DNA of 50,218 nt from Rubripirellula sp. (GCA_029213145.1 JARGNK010000024.1:17649-67866), one strand, 5' to 3'. Positions 1 to 9,244 are shown, counted from the first letter of the stretch. Notes: a model not told the origin generated them from the sequence alone. Numbers and translations are program-made.

Positions 1-648
1 TACCGTGTGATGGTAACCTCTCGCGGCGCAGAATATTCGCGTCTTCGCGAACCAGTCATTCGCTACACCAATTTGCTGCGGGGACTCCACGCCAACAGCG
101 ATTATCACACCGGTCGAATGATGGTCTTGCCCATGAACTGGAACTGGGAACAAGAACCATACAAGCAGCCAAGTGTATTCAACTTCTTTGATCCGAATTA
201 CCAGCCACCCGGTGATTTACTTGGGCATCAACCCTCGCGCCGGATCCCAAATGGCGAATTGGTCGCGCCCGAATTCCAGCAGAAGACTGCCGTCACTTCT
301 AACCGACTCATCAATCGGTACATCTGGGATATCAGTAGCCAACGATCGCGACACTTCGCCTCCAATGCGAATTACACGATGGAATGCAACCTGAACTTTG
401 ACTTCACCGCCGAGAAAGCTTTGGCAACAAACGACGCAGACATGCCAAAGTTGATCGACTTGTTCGATCTAGTTTTTTGCTGTGGTTCGATGCCCGACGA
501 CTACAAAGCGAGAATTGTCGAAGTCGTTAATAGAGAAACTGAGTGGATGAGAAATAACAACGAGTGGAAGCACGAGTTTGAAAACGCCCGTGTCGAAAGC
601 GCTTTGATCGCGGTTACAACCTCTCCCTTCTGTGCTGTGTCACGCTGA
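1..648 (+). CDS. DUF1800 family protein, C-terminal part (5' end outside window)
   Basis: The reading frame is open to base 1, so only about the last 215 residues are here; the GTG at 7 and ATG at 10 are internal. The segment LREPVIRYTNLLR, followed by a W-N-W stretch and PSVFNFFDPNYQPPG, matches the C-terminal part of DUF1800 proteins as I know the family. The biochemical role is not established. In planctomycetes these genes typically sit directly before a DUF1501 gene, as here with a 39-base gap, so the two are probably co-transcribed and act in the same envelope or export-related process (inference). The family call is good; the function is unknown. Confidence 0.85.
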   Translation, partial: YRVMVTSRGAEYSRLREPVIRYTNLLRGLHANSDYHTGRMMVLPMNWNWEQEPYKQPSVFNFFDPNYQPPGDLLGHQPSRRIPNGELVAPEFQQKTAVTSNRLINRYIWDISSQRSRHFASNANYTMECNLNFDFTAEKALATNDADMPKLIDLFDLVFCCGSMPDDYKARIVEVVNRETEWMRNNNEWKHEFENARVESALIAVTTSPFCAVSR

Positions 649-687
649 TCGCAAATTTGCATTTACCCTTTTTCACAATCATCTGCC

Positions 688-2139
688 ATGAAACGGACAA
701 ACCAACCACGGGTTGAAAAGCTACAACGCCGTGAGATACTCAAAGCGGCTGGTGGATGCGCTGCACTGACCAACACATCGCTACTGTCGACGATTTTCTC
801 TCTGTCAGCAACCAACGCGGCCGTCGCGCAGAACAACGGGCTCACCGGTTACAAGGCGATGGTCTGTTTGTTTCTCTTCGGTGGCAATGATTCTTATAAC
901 TTGCTCTCACCACTTACAGCCGGAGAACGAGAGGATTATTTGACCGCTCGAGGCGGTGTCTACCAAACTGACAACGGAGGTCTCGGATTACCTGCCGATG
1001 AACTGCATTCAATCATCGATCCCGGTAGCGGACGCTCGTTCGGTATCCATCCATCGATGCCAGAGACGAAATCGCTTTACGATTCGGGAAAGCTAGGGTT
1101 CCTGTCCAACGTAGGCAGCCTAGTCGAGCCAACCACAAAGGCCGACTATCAGGCGCAATCTAACCTGCCACTAGGACTGTTCTCGCACGCTGACCTGCAG
1201 CGTCACTGGATGACATCCGTCCCCCAAACACGCTCGCAGGTAACCGGCTGGGCGGGACGCATCGCCGATTTGGTATCGGGAGCGACCAATACAAATCAAA
1301 ATATCTCGATGAACATGTCGATCAATAATGTCAACATGCTACAGACAGGCGGATCCGTCGTGCCGTACGTCATTACGCACAACGGGTCACAAGAAGTTGG
1401 CTGGTACGGACCAACTTGGACACAAGCCAAAATCTTTAAGACACTCACTGACGATGTCCTTTCCCGATCCTACGGGAATCTGATCGAAAGCACATTTGCC
1501 AATGCAAACCGGAATGCACTCGATGCTGCCATCGAATTCAACAACGCAACCTCTGCAGTTACCGCTGTCGACAATTTCTTTCCGGATGACGCGGATGCCA
1601 GCAACTTGCAAAAGCAATTGCGAATGATTGCAAAGACGATCGGTGCACAAGCGACCCTCGGCCAAAACCGCCAGATCTTTTTCGTCAGCCAAGGTGGCTG
1701 GGACAACCACGATGAATTGATGAATAATCAAGCAGAGAATCTGGAAACGGTCAGCCAAGCGTTGAAGAATTTCCAGGATGCCATGGACGGCCTTGGGATG
1801 ACCGACAACGTCGTGACGTTCACCGCCAGCGACTTCGCCCGAACCCTTAATAGCAACGGCAAGGGATCAGACCATGCTTGGGGTGGAAACCAAATCGTCA
1901 TGGGTGGCCCAGTCCGAGGCGGACGTGTTCACGGCGATTACCCCACGTCACTGGCACCCGGCAATGACCTCGATGTCGGACGTGGACGCCTCATCCCAAC
2001 GACATCCGTCGATGAAATGGCGGCTGAACTGGCAATGTGGTATGGGGTCGAGAATGACAACAATATGGAAGTGATCCTCCCAAACATCCGTAACTTCCTT
2101 CGTTCAGGCGACGGCTACCCAATCGGGTTCATTAGCTAG
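688..2139 (+). CDS. DUF1501 family secreted protein
   Basis: A 483-residue protein. The N-terminus has a twin-arginine-like signal (QRREILKAAGG, about residues 13-23) followed by a hydrophobic stretch ending near A-V-A-Q, which suggests Tat export. The motif CLFLFGGNDSYNLL (about 59-72) and the later SQGGWDNHDEL and TASDFARTLNSNGKGSDHAWGG are hallmarks of DUF1501, a family distantly related to sulfatase/alkaline phosphatase folds. The substrate is unknown. It follows the DUF1800 gene with a short gap, the classic planctomycete pairing. The ATG at 688 is chosen because the signal peptide starts there; no strong Shine-Dalgarno sequence is visible. Confidence 0.93.
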   Translation: MKRTNQPRVEKLQRREILKAAGGCAALTNTSLLSTIFSLSATNAAVAQNNGLTGYKAMVCLFLFGGNDSYNLLSPLTAGEREDYLTARGGVYQTDNGGLGLPADELHSIIDPGSGRSFGIHPSMPETKSLYDSGKLGFLSNVGSLVEPTTKADYQAQSNLPLGLFSHADLQRHWMTSVPQTRSQVTGWAGRIADLVSGATNTNQNISMNMSINNVNMLQTGGSVVPYVITHNGSQEVGWYGPTWTQAKIFKTLTDDVLSRSYGNLIESTFANANRNALDAAIEFNNATSAVTAVDNFFPDDADASNLQKQLRMIAKTIGAQATLGQNRQIFFVSQGGWDNHDELMNNQAENLETVSQALKNFQDAMDGLGMTDNVVTFTASDFARTLNSNGKGSDHAWGGNQIVMGGPVRGGRVHGDYPTSLAPGNDLDVGRGRLIPTTSVDEMAAELAMWYGVENDNNMEVILPNIRNFLRSGDGYPIGFIS

Positions 2140-2168
2140 CCCGCGCCCAATCATAAAGCACTTCGTGA

Positions 2169-2185
2169 AACGCAAGATTTGCGTT
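2169..2185. terminator. Small hairpin between convergent genes
   Basis: AACGCAA and TTGCGTT form a perfect 7-bp inverted repeat around a 3-base loop, in the 58-base gap between the converging DUF1501 and DUF1559-like genes. There is no T run on either side, so it is only a weak terminator candidate. Confidence 0.25.
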
Positions 2186-2197
2186 GGTGAGGGAATG

Positions 2198-3097
2198 TTA
2201 GTCGAGCGTGTCGTCTGGCAACCTCTCCCCACCACGCGGCGTAACTAGAGATCTAAAAACATTTGGTTCGATCGAATTGGGTAAAAAATGCCCACGCTCG
2301 TCCACGGTAACGATCGCTGTTCCGTCGTCAAACAATCCGCCTGCTTCTCTGACCGAATTGCTTCCTAAACGTCCGGACATACCTGAGAACTCAAGATCCA
2401 CTGGCTCTGTCCACATTCCAGATGCGACCGTGGGCTTGGCCTCAATCACCAAAATCGTCTGAGAAGGATCATCCACGATCGAATCGGGGCCCAACGGCCC
2501 AGTTGTCGGAAACAGCGTTGCAGCACCTGCGATCAAGAAGTAAGCAGACTCCGAAAACGAATCTAATTTTGGATGTTTGTATACCGCCGGAATCTGATAA
2601 GCATTCTGCATATTATTGGGATCGTCCCACGCAACGCTCAGATCAAAGTTGTTGTAAAGGTCATCGAGACCCAAATAAGGCAAGATAAGAACTCGCCAGG
2701 AATGCATCGCTCTACCATTTTCGTCCATTGTGAACGGCGGCGGATAAGAACCTTGATCGGCAGCATAGGCATTCAAAGCCTTTGCGATACGCTCCAAATT
2801 ACGAATCGACTGGGCCTGATCTCGATTGCTCGTAAGCCGGCTTACCGTTTGGCCGCCATAACGAACGACAGCCAACAGCAGACAGCCGATCAAGATCACC
2901 CCCACAATCCCAGCGATTCCGACACCCGCAATCTTGCTGCGTGGGGCCTTCGTTTTCGGCACCTCCGTGACGCCGACCGCAAAACGCGGCATTTCAATCT
3001 CACCTCCACAGGACACGCAAGTTCCGGATTGACCGCTATACCGGTCCTCCACCTGTGTTTTCGTTTGGCAGTGCGGGCAGGTATACAAATAGGGCAT
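2198..3097 (-). CDS. DUF1559-like membrane protein with N-terminal zinc ribbon
   Basis: A 299-residue protein. Residues 1-36 contain CPHC and CVSC pairs that form a zinc-ribbon-like knuckle. A single transmembrane helix follows at about 55-80 (IAGVGIAGIVGVILIGCLLLAVV). The rest resembles DUF1559/pseudopilin-like planctomycete proteins: an N-LERIAKALNAYAADQGSYPPP segment just after the membrane helix, SWRVLILPYLG, and a later SQTILVIEA. DUF1559 proteins are greatly expanded in planctomycetes and their function is unknown. The ribbon before the membrane helix suggests a cytoplasmic zinc module and an external C-terminal domain. Monocistronic and convergent with the DUF1501 gene. The family call is moderately firm. 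Confidence 0.8.
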   Translation of the reverse strand: MPYLYTCPHCQTKTQVEDRYSGQSGTCVSCGGEIEMPRFAVGVTEVPKTKAPRSKIAGVGIAGIVGVILIGCLLLAVVRYGGQTVSRLTSNRDQAQSIRNLERIAKALNAYAADQGSYPPPFTMDENGRAMHSWRVLILPYLGLDDLYNNFDLSVAWDDPNNMQNAYQIPAVYKHPKLDSFSESAYFLIAGAATLFPTTGPLGPDSIVDDPSQTILVIEAKPTVASGMWTEPVDLEFSGMSGRLGSNSVREAGGLFDDGTAIVTVDERGHFLPNSIEPNVFRSLVTPRGGERLPDDTLD

Positions 3098-3222
3098 GAG
3101 TCGAATCGCCGTGGCACACGAAGCAACCAGAGTAGGGTAGGGGAGTCAACAATTTCATTCCCACTCATTCTAGCGACCACACGCCGCCGGCGGACCATCA
3201 TAAAAAACCAGGAGAATCAACC

Positions 3223-3669
3223 GTGAGAATCGTGATTCAGCGCGTATCGTCTGCCAGCGTTCAAGTCAATGATCTCGCCGTGGGCACGATCCAACATGGG
3301 CTGCTGGCTCTGGTTGGTGTCGGGCACGGAGACACTGAAGCCGAGGCTCATTGGTTGGCCGATAAAACTGCAGAATTAAGAATATTCGCAGACGGTGAAG
3401 GAAAAATGAACCGCTCTGTGCGGGATATCGACGGCTCAGTGCTGGTCGTTAGCCAATTCACGCTACTCGGCGATTGCCGAAAAGGAAGGAGACCTGCATT
3501 CACGGCAGCGGCAGAGCCAATCCTCGCAAACAAGCTTTATGAACAATACGCGGAACGACTACGTGAGCATGGCTTGGAAGTTCAGCAAGGCATCTTTGCT
3601 GCCGACATGAAAGTATCACTCACCAACGATGGTCCAGTTACTCTCATCCTCGAACGCTTGCCATCCTGA
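3223..3669 (+). CDS. dtd: D-aminoacyl-tRNA deacylase
   Basis: A 148-residue protein, the normal length for DTD. It removes D-amino acids (and glycine mischarged on tRNA-Ala) from tRNAs, a proofreading step of translation in the cytoplasm. The two active-site signatures are present: SQFTL at 77-81 and N-D-G-P-V-T at 135-140 (the NxGPxT motif), plus the conserved start [13 protein letters not shown]. Translation starts at a GTG at 3223, supported by an AGGAG about 9 bases upstream. It stands alone between two minus-strand genes. Confidence 0.97.
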   Translation: MRIVIQRVSSASVQVNDLAVGTIQHGLLALVGVGHGDTEAEAHWLADKTAELRIFADGEGKMNRSVRDIDGSVLVVSQFTLLGDCRKGRRPAFTAAAEPILANKLYEQYAERLREHGLEVQQGIFAADMKVSLTNDGPVTLILERLPS

Positions 3670-3756
3670 GTTCCCACCGTACGCTGGACCAGCAAACTCG
3701 ATCGCATCCAGCCGGGATCAACCCTTACGAAATCTGTATCGCGTGTCGAACGCTGT

Positions 3757-4485
3757 TCACCGCCACGGCACCGAAGGCAAACTCTCAGGGAAATCATAAG
3801 ACGGTGGCTGTGCAATGTAAGTCTGGTCAAGACGAGATCGTTCACGGATTCGATCCACAATTGCATGGTCACCCCATGCCAAATAGAGCAACAAAAAGAA
3901 CTTTGCGTATACCGAAACGTTCGCTAAGACATTGCCGCCAAAAAACTTGAGTGCCGTACCAAAAGATCTCTTCAGCCGTATTCCACCGCGCACCTGGATG
4001 GACCAAATTTCATCCATCGTCAAATGGACCATGAATCCAAGCAAGACAGCCGAACTCTTGTAAATGCGAATCGACTCACTGAGGCAGGGCATCAGTAAAT
4101 ATGCCAACAGTCCCGCCGAGAATGCGGCAGGGATGCTATGCCACATCCCGCGATGCACTGTGTAACGTCGGAAAAACTCTACTGCCACGAATCGAATGAA
4201 AATGTAAACCAACATCGCCGCCAACGCCATCGCCTCATGCGATAAGCCTAGATCTCGAAAGCGATCAATCATAAGCATCGGAACGATCGCCGCCACAAAC
4301 ATCGTTGTCTCTCGAAGCGGCACGCCAGAGTCACTATCCAAATCGGGCAACATCCCACTGACCGAACACAGGCCCGCCGCAAGCATCCCATTCTCGAGCG
4401 AAATCCCCTGTGACATCACACCCCAGTAGCCGTAACCGACCCCGACAATTGTGCTACCGGTAATATGCGATTTAAAATCAGCCAC
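3757..4485 (-). CDS. DUF457/YdjM-type membrane-bound metal-dependent hydrolase
   Basis: A 242-residue integral membrane protein with about 4-5 hydrophobic segments. It carries the residues expected of the family: an early His (FKSHITG), the DLDSDSG acidic motif (about 48-54), HRGMWHS (about 115-121) and HLTMDE (about 154-159), likely a metal site at the membrane. Members are annotated as LexA-binding or metal-dependent hydrolases, but the physiological substrate is not known. The start is a GTG at 4485; a GGAT lies about ten bases upstream. It converges with dtd and has no operon partners. Confidence 0.8.
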   Translation of the reverse strand: MADFKSHITGSTIVGVGYGYWGVMSQGISLENGMLAAGLCSVSGMLPDLDSDSGVPLRETTMFVAAIVPMLMIDRFRDLGLSHEAMALAAMLVYIFIRFVAVEFFRRYTVHRGMWHSIPAAFSAGLLAYLLMPCLSESIRIYKSSAVLLGFMVHLTMDEIWSIQVRGGIRLKRSFGTALKFFGGNVLANVSVYAKFFLLLYLAWGDHAIVDRIRERSRLDQTYIAQPPSYDFPESLPSVPWR

Positions 4486-4730
4486 GATTCATGATCCGTA
4501 ATGGGACTGGATCAGCCTCCTGCTTTGCTAGCAATTATCTTGGTCAAATTGTGGAGTAGCCCAAGACAGTTTGATTGATAGGCCATCGGCAGTATCGAAG
4601 CCAAGTCGAATCGATTGATCTTCGTTCCATTCTTGCGAATCGCTATAGTTCGCTTTCGGAGTGATGGAATGACACCATTGCTTGCAAATCCCGCCCGGTC
4701 TCACTCATCTCCTACCAAGTACGGAAGCGA

Positions 4731-5465
4731 ATGATGGAGGTTTACGATATAGCGATGCTAATCGTCCTTTTTGGGGCGATGGTATTCGGCGCAATCAAAG
4801 GCTTCGCATGGCAGCTAGCATCGATCGCATCGATCGTTCTCAGCTACTTAGTGGCCTACAAATATCGCGAACCGTTCAGCGAATCCATTCAGGCCGAACC
4901 ACCGTGGAATCGATTCCTGGCGATGCTGATTTTGTTCGTCGGAACATCCCTGGTGATCTGGGTCGCGTTCCGCATGATTCGCGGCACAATTGACCGACTA
5001 AAGCTGCGTGAATTTGATCGCCAGATCGGTGCTTTATTCGGCTTGGCCAAGGGTGCGCTTTACTGCATTTTGATCACGTTCTTCGCAGTGACACTCTGCG
5101 GCGACCAAATCGGCGAAGCAATTATTCGTAGCAAAAGCGGTCGTTACATTTCACAGGTGTTAGACCGCAGCGAGGCGGTCATCCCAGAGGAAATCCACGA
5201 TGTCGTTCAACCTTATTTAGATAAATTCGAAAATTCGATGCGGGAGGCTAAACCGGGCCTACTGAACCGCGTTCCGTGGCTGGCCGAAGAAGAAACCGCT
5301 CCCATCGAGCAAGCGACTCAATGGCAACCATCACAACCATTCAATTCTGCGGGTGAATCGCCTTTACCAATTGATCCTAATCAGTGGCTTCCATCGAATC
5401 AAAATCTGGCGTCTCCGCAACCCCAGCAAGCCCAACAACCGATCTGGAATGGTTACCAACGATAG
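4731..5465 (+). CDS. CvpA family membrane protein
   Basis: A 244-residue protein with four predicted membrane helices in the first 125 residues, including the typical CvpA pattern of a short N-terminus, FGAIKGFAWQLASIASIVLSYLVAY, and a later LFGLAKGALYCILI segment. CvpA-type proteins are inner-membrane proteins linked to colicin V production and envelope homeostasis in proteobacteria; their molecular activity is unsettled. The C-terminal 80 residues are hydrophilic and rich in Pro, Gln and Ser, probably disordered. Two adjacent ATGs (4731 and 4734) are possible starts behind a weak GGAAG. A TATAGT box at about 4644-4649 could be part of its promoter, but the matching -35 is poor. Confidence 0.82.
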   Translation: MMEVYDIAMLIVLFGAMVFGAIKGFAWQLASIASIVLSYLVAYKYREPFSESIQAEPPWNRFLAMLILFVGTSLVIWVAFRMIRGTIDRLKLREFDRQIGALFGLAKGALYCILITFFAVTLCGDQIGEAIIRSKSGRYISQVLDRSEAVIPEEIHDVVQPYLDKFENSMREAKPGLLNRVPWLAEEETAPIEQATQWQPSQPFNSAGESPLPIDPNQWLPSNQNLASPQPQQAQQPIWNGYQR

Positions 5466-5773
5466 CGGTCAGCTATTAAAAAAAGCAACCAAAACGACGC
5501 AGTCACGGCTCCAAGAATGGCCCGACTTCAGCCTCCAACTCGCTTCACAGGATGACGCTTTCCTTGGTTCGCAAAGCGACCGGGTTGAGCTTGGTGTTGG
5601 CCGTTGCGTTGCAGAAGCGGCGGCAGACACACCGAAACATCCAAGCAGCAGGATGACGGCGGCAAAACGCCAGAGCAGTGCACAGAACCCTGGCTTTTGA
5701 GCGTTTTCGATACAACATAAGAGGCATTATCGGACGTTGCGAATAGCCCGCTCTGGCCGTATTTCCGCAGTGT
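5466..5773. other. Convergent intergenic region, no supported gene
   Basis: This gap lies between the converging ends of the cvpA-like gene and accA. The minus strand reads, in one frame, a signal-peptide-like hydrophobic run (FAAVILLLGCFGVSAAASA, about 5605-5670), but that frame has a stop just before it and no start codon, so I do not call a gene. No clear terminator hairpin is visible. Confidence 0.5.
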
Positions 5774-6751
5774 CTACTCCGCTGGATCCGCCGCGTTATC
5801 CAAGAACACACCGATCCGACGAAACTTTTCGTAGCGTGATTCGACAAGCTGATCTGAATCAATGCCTTCCAAATCATTGAGCGTCTTGGATAGGTAAGAC
5901 TTCAACCGCGAAGCCATCTGGTGATGGTCCCGATGGGCACCACCAAGAGGTTCCGTCAACACATCATCCACAACGCCCAATTGCTCCAAATCTCGGCTTG
6001 TAAATCGCAGAGCGGCAGCAGCCTTCGGCGCGTGCTCGTGACTCTTCCACAAGATTCCTGCACAACCCTCGGGGCTGATCACGCTGTAGTAAGCATGCTG
6101 CAAAACAGCCACTCGATCGCCAACACCGATCCCCAACGCCCCCCCCGAACCGCCTTCCCCAATGACGACGCAAATCACCGGAGTTCGCAGTCGGCTCATT
6201 TTGAACATACTTTCGGCAATTACCTGAGCTTGACCACGTTCCTCCGCACCAACACCTGGGTACGCACCTGGCGTATCAATGAAGCAAATCAATGGCAACT
6301 GATATTTCTCAGCGAGTGCCATCTTGCTCATCGCTTTGCGGTAGCCCTCAGGATGTGCGCAACCAAAGTGACACGCAGCGCGTTCCTTATAGGTTCGCCC
6401 TTTTTGATGCCCAATCACCATCACCTTGAAGCGATCGAGTTTCGCAAACCCACTCAACATAGCTCGATCATCACCGAAATGCTTATCGCCATGCAATTCA
6501 ACGAACTCATCGAATGCCAGCTTCAGGTAATCACGTGTGTACGGTCGATTCTTGTGCCGCGCGACCTGCACGGTCTGCCAAGCATCAAGTCCATCGTACG
6601 TCTCCCGCAACTGACGAACCAACTCCAGGCGAGATTCACGAATTTCCTTTTCGACATCCTCGGTACGATCAGTCTGCCGCTCCAAGGACGCAATACGTTC
6701 CTCTAGCTCGGCAATGTCGTGTTCGAATTCTAATCCAGGTCCTGCGCTCAT
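5774..6751 (-). CDS. accA: Acetyl-CoA carboxylase carboxyltransferase subunit alpha
   Basis: A 325-residue protein close to the usual 320. With AccD it transfers the carboxyl group from carboxybiotin to acetyl-CoA, giving malonyl-CoA for fatty acid synthesis. Visible landmarks are the N-terminal coiled-coil helix (ELEERIASLERQ), R-P-Y-T-R-D-Y-L-K-L, HFGCAHPEGYRKA, FIDTPGAYPGVGAEERGQ and GEGGSGGALGIGVGD, the glycine-rich oxyanion region of the crotonase-like fold. It starts 27 bases after the stop of a kinase gene on the same strand, so the two are probably co-transcribed. No accD is in the window, which is common because subunit genes are often separated. Confidence 0.97.
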   Translation of the reverse strand: MSAGPGLEFEHDIAELEERIASLERQTDRTEDVEKEIRESRLELVRQLRETYDGLDAWQTVQVARHKNRPYTRDYLKLAFDEFVELHGDKHFGDDRAMLSGFAKLDRFKVMVIGHQKGRTYKERAACHFGCAHPEGYRKAMSKMALAEKYQLPLICFIDTPGAYPGVGAEERGQAQVIAESMFKMSRLRTPVICVVIGEGGSGGALGIGVGDRVAVLQHAYYSVISPEGCAGILWKSHEHAPKAAAALRFTSRDLEQLGVVDDVLTEPLGGAHRDHHQMASRLKSYLSKTLNDLEGIDSDQLVESRYEKFRRIGVFLDNAADPAE

Positions 6752-6778
6752 CGAGCCCGTGCCTCATTACTTGTTTCT

Positions 6779-7708
6779 TTATTCATCATCTTCTAGTCCG
6801 CCTTTGCGGAACATATCATCCGCCCCTTTGATTCCCGGCATGTTATCGAACACGCTCACCTTGGGCTTGCGAGGCTTCTTCTTAAAAACCTCAACCGTTC
6901 GGAAGACCTTCAAGAATTCCCACATCGACGGTGGTCGACTGCTAGGACTTTTGGCCATCATGCTTTTGACTAGATCCGCAAACTCCCGCGTCACGTTGTC
7001 GTTATGCACGATTGGACTGGGAATGGAAGCAGTCAAATGCTTGTTCAATAGGTCGTTCGGCGTATCGCCTGTGTAAGGCGGTCGCCCGGTGCAAAGTTCG
7101 TACAACACGCACCCAAACGCGTAGACATCGGTTCGTTCATCACAGACCTTCTTTCGAATCTGCTCCGGTGCCATGTAACTCCGCGTTCCCTTGGCTACCT
7201 TGGGGCGATACAAAAGCCGTCCCAAACCACCTTTCTTCTTTTGCGAAATCGTGAAATCGATCAACTTCACTTGACCATCGCGACTAACAAGAAAGTTATC
7301 TGGCTTGATATCCAAGTGAATCCAGTTCTTGGTGTGCAAGTAGTAGAGACCCTCGGCCGACTGTTCAACAATTTTGTCCAACATGAAAGCGAGCGATTCA
7401 GGTCCCCTTCGCAAAGCCTGCTTCATGTTCAATTCACTGAACAGCTCCAAAACCAACAGAGGTCGCCCAGAATCTTCCCGGTACTCAAAGACGCGGATGA
7501 TCCGCGGGCTAGTTAAGTCTTTGGCAACGTTGTATTCATGCTTCAGCAACATCGTTTCCAACTTATCTGTCTTCAACGACTCTTTCAGAACCTTAAGCGC
7601 AAATCGCTCACCATCTCCCTCATGGACGGCTTCCCATACCTCGGCTGTACTGCCCACGCGGATCAGCCGAGCCAGTCGATATGGACCAAGAAAATCGCGA
7701 GTTTTCAT
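6779..7708 (-). CDS. Atypical serine/threonine protein kinase
   Basis: A 309-residue soluble Hanks-type kinase with no membrane helix. The fold is clear: a glycine-poor nucleotide loop (RVGSTAEVWEA), the lysine in FALKVL, the catalytic-loop motif HLDIKPDN (about 132-139), a DFT in place of DFG (about 150), MAPEQI, and TDVYAFGCVLYELCTGRPPY. HRD has become HLD, so the arginine is missing, while the catalytic Asp, Lys and Asn remain; the magnesium-loop glycine is replaced by Thr. It may therefore be active but regulated differently, or be a weak kinase. The ATG start has an AGGTC six bases upstream. The accA gene follows on the same strand, suggesting linked regulation of lipid synthesis (inference). 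Confidence 0.88.
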   Translation of the reverse strand: MKTRDFLGPYRLARLIRVGSTAEVWEAVHEGDGERFALKVLKESLKTDKLETMLLKHEYNVAKDLTSPRIIRVFEYREDSGRPLLVLELFSELNMKQALRRGPESLAFMLDKIVEQSAEGLYYLHTKNWIHLDIKPDNFLVSRDGQVKLIDFTISQKKKGGLGRLLYRPKVAKGTRSYMAPEQIRKKVCDERTDVYAFGCVLYELCTGRPPYTGDTPNDLLNKHLTASIPSPIVHNDNVTREFADLVKSMMAKSPSSRPPSMWEFLKVFRTVEVFKKKPRKPKVSVFDNMPGIKGADDMFRKGGLEDDE

Positions 7709-7951
7709 AATGACCTGAATGAGCTGGTTTTCGGACTCAAATTGTTCTTATTGGTTGCCAGAGCAAGGCGGCGAGTCGGAGGCCCGCGGAGCCACTCGTG
7801 ATTCAAAACGCGATTAGGATCGCTCACCGACAGCGGGCCGATTGAACCAAAATAATCGGACCGCCATTCAAGCTTTATTCAACATGATAATTGGCGAATT
7901 CACCACCCGGGTAGTTGCAATCGCACGATTCGAGAGAAGCCCACAAGCCGT

Positions 7952-9133
7952 CTAAATTTCGCGAGTCGGCGGCTGAGACTGAGAATTTAGTACTTCCAGG
8001 TACAACTCACGAATCCGACGTGTCATCGTCTGATGACGAAATTGATCGGTGAACAACTCCCGGCCTCTTTGACCATATTGTTCCCGAAGGCGTTCATCTA
8101 AAGCCAGCTCAATTAAGGCCGCAGCCAACACAGCGGTCTCCCTAGGTGGGACCAAAACCCCTGTTTCACCGGTGATGGTTACTTCTCGGGCACCGTCCAC
8201 GTCGTAGCTGACGACCGGCCGGCCGGCAATCAAGGCCTGCGGCAACGCTCGTGCCAAGCCTTCGCGGTACGACGTGTGGACCAACAGATCCATGGCTCCA
8301 ATCAAATTGGGGACCTCCGAAGGCGGTACCAAACCGGTGAAAACAAAATGCTGCTCCAGCGATAGGTCTTCAATCTTCGCTCGCAATTCGGCCTGCAAGA
8401 CGCCATCACCAACACGCAAGAATCGAACATTGGGGACACGCTGCACCACATCGACGGCAGCTTTGATCAGATCCTCATGCCCTTTTAGGTGAAACAGCCG
8501 TGCAATTTTTCCAATCACAACATGCCCATCCCCCAAGCCAAATTTTTCACGCGTCTCGGCCCGCCGCTTTTCGGCCTGCAAAAACGGCTCCACCTCCATT
8601 CCGCTGTAAATGGTGGTGAACTTATCCCGCGGAGCAACCTTCGCATCAACCATCAAATCGGTCATTGCATCCGCAACAGAAATCAAACGATGGCAACGCC
8701 GTCCTGCCCAAGCTTCACAGTGGCGAAAAAACTCTCTTGCAGACGCTGGCTGAAATGGGTGAAACGGCGCGCCATGAACCGAGTGGACGATGGCGGGGAC
8801 GTTCAGACTTGCGGCTGCGGCGCGGCCCAACAATCCGCCTTTGGCACTATGAGTGTGCACGACATCAGGCTGAAAAGACTTGAGTGTTGCCTTGACATCA
8901 CGATAGGCGGCCCAATCTCTTGGATGGATTGCTCGGCGCAAGCGAGGCAGCAAAGCAATCGGCAACTCCCCTGCCCTTCCCTGGCTTAAAAGATCACCTT
9001 CTGGTCCCAACGCGGGCCCAGTCACCAACAGCACCTCATCGTTGTAATCATGGAGCAGATCGAGGCAATTGAGCAAAGTGTTCTCTTGCGCACCACCAAC
9101 AATCATTCGTGTAATGACATGAGCGATCCGCAA
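7952..9133 (-). CDS. GT4-family glycosyltransferase
   Basis: About 393 residues. A retaining GT-B glycosyltransferase, probably acting on a nucleotide-sugar donor in polysaccharide or glycan synthesis at the cytoplasmic face. Evidence: the N-terminal glycine loop IVGGAQENTLL, HTHSAKGGLLGR, VHSVHGAPFHPF, the Rossmann segment VIGKIARLFHLKGHEDLI, and HTSYREGLARALPQALIAGRPVVSYDVDGARE, the donor-binding EGxxxxxxQ/E region. I place the start at a TTG (9133), giving the typical MRIAHVITRMIVGGAQEN and preceded by GAGGGGG; an in-frame TTG at 9166 would add 11 residues. It is monocistronic after the fliA terminator. The acceptor cannot be read from sequence. Confidence 0.88.
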   Translation of the reverse strand: MRIAHVITRMIVGGAQENTLLNCLDLLHDYNDEVLLVTGPALGPEGDLLSQGRAGELPIALLPRLRRAIHPRDWAAYRDVKATLKSFQPDVVHTHSAKGGLLGRAAAASLNVPAIVHSVHGAPFHPFQPASAREFFRHCEAWAGRRCHRLISVADAMTDLMVDAKVAPRDKFTTIYSGMEVEPFLQAEKRRAETREKFGLGDGHVVIGKIARLFHLKGHEDLIKAAVDVVQRVPNVRFLRVGDGVLQAELRAKIEDLSLEQHFVFTGLVPPSEVPNLIGAMDLLVHTSYREGLARALPQALIAGRPVVSYDVDGAREVTITGETGVLVPPRETAVLAAALIELALDERLREQYGQRGRELFTDQFRHQTMTRRIRELYLEVLNSQSQPPTREI

Positions 9134-9214
9134 CTCAACCCCCTCACTCCAAGAGCCAAACGCCAAAACCCGCTGCCAAAGATAATCGATATCGCCAAAG
9201 CGAGCACAAATGCA

Positions 9215-9244
9215 AAACGACGCCCTGAATGCAGGACGCCGTTT
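9215..9244 (-). terminator. Rho-independent terminator after fliA
   Basis: On the minus strand AAACGGCGTCCTG, loop CATT, CAGGGCGTCGTTT forms a 13-bp stem with two G-U wobbles and runs into TTTT. The two mismatches seen in plus-strand DNA become wobbles only in minus-strand RNA, which supports that direction. It lies 27 bases after the fliA stop and before the glycosyltransferase start. Confidence 0.75.

Noticed and set aside
5545..5877. Minus-strand 110-codon frame between cvpA-like gene and accA
   Set aside because: It runs into the accA 3' end in another frame, and its Arg/Cys-rich product does not look like a real protein.
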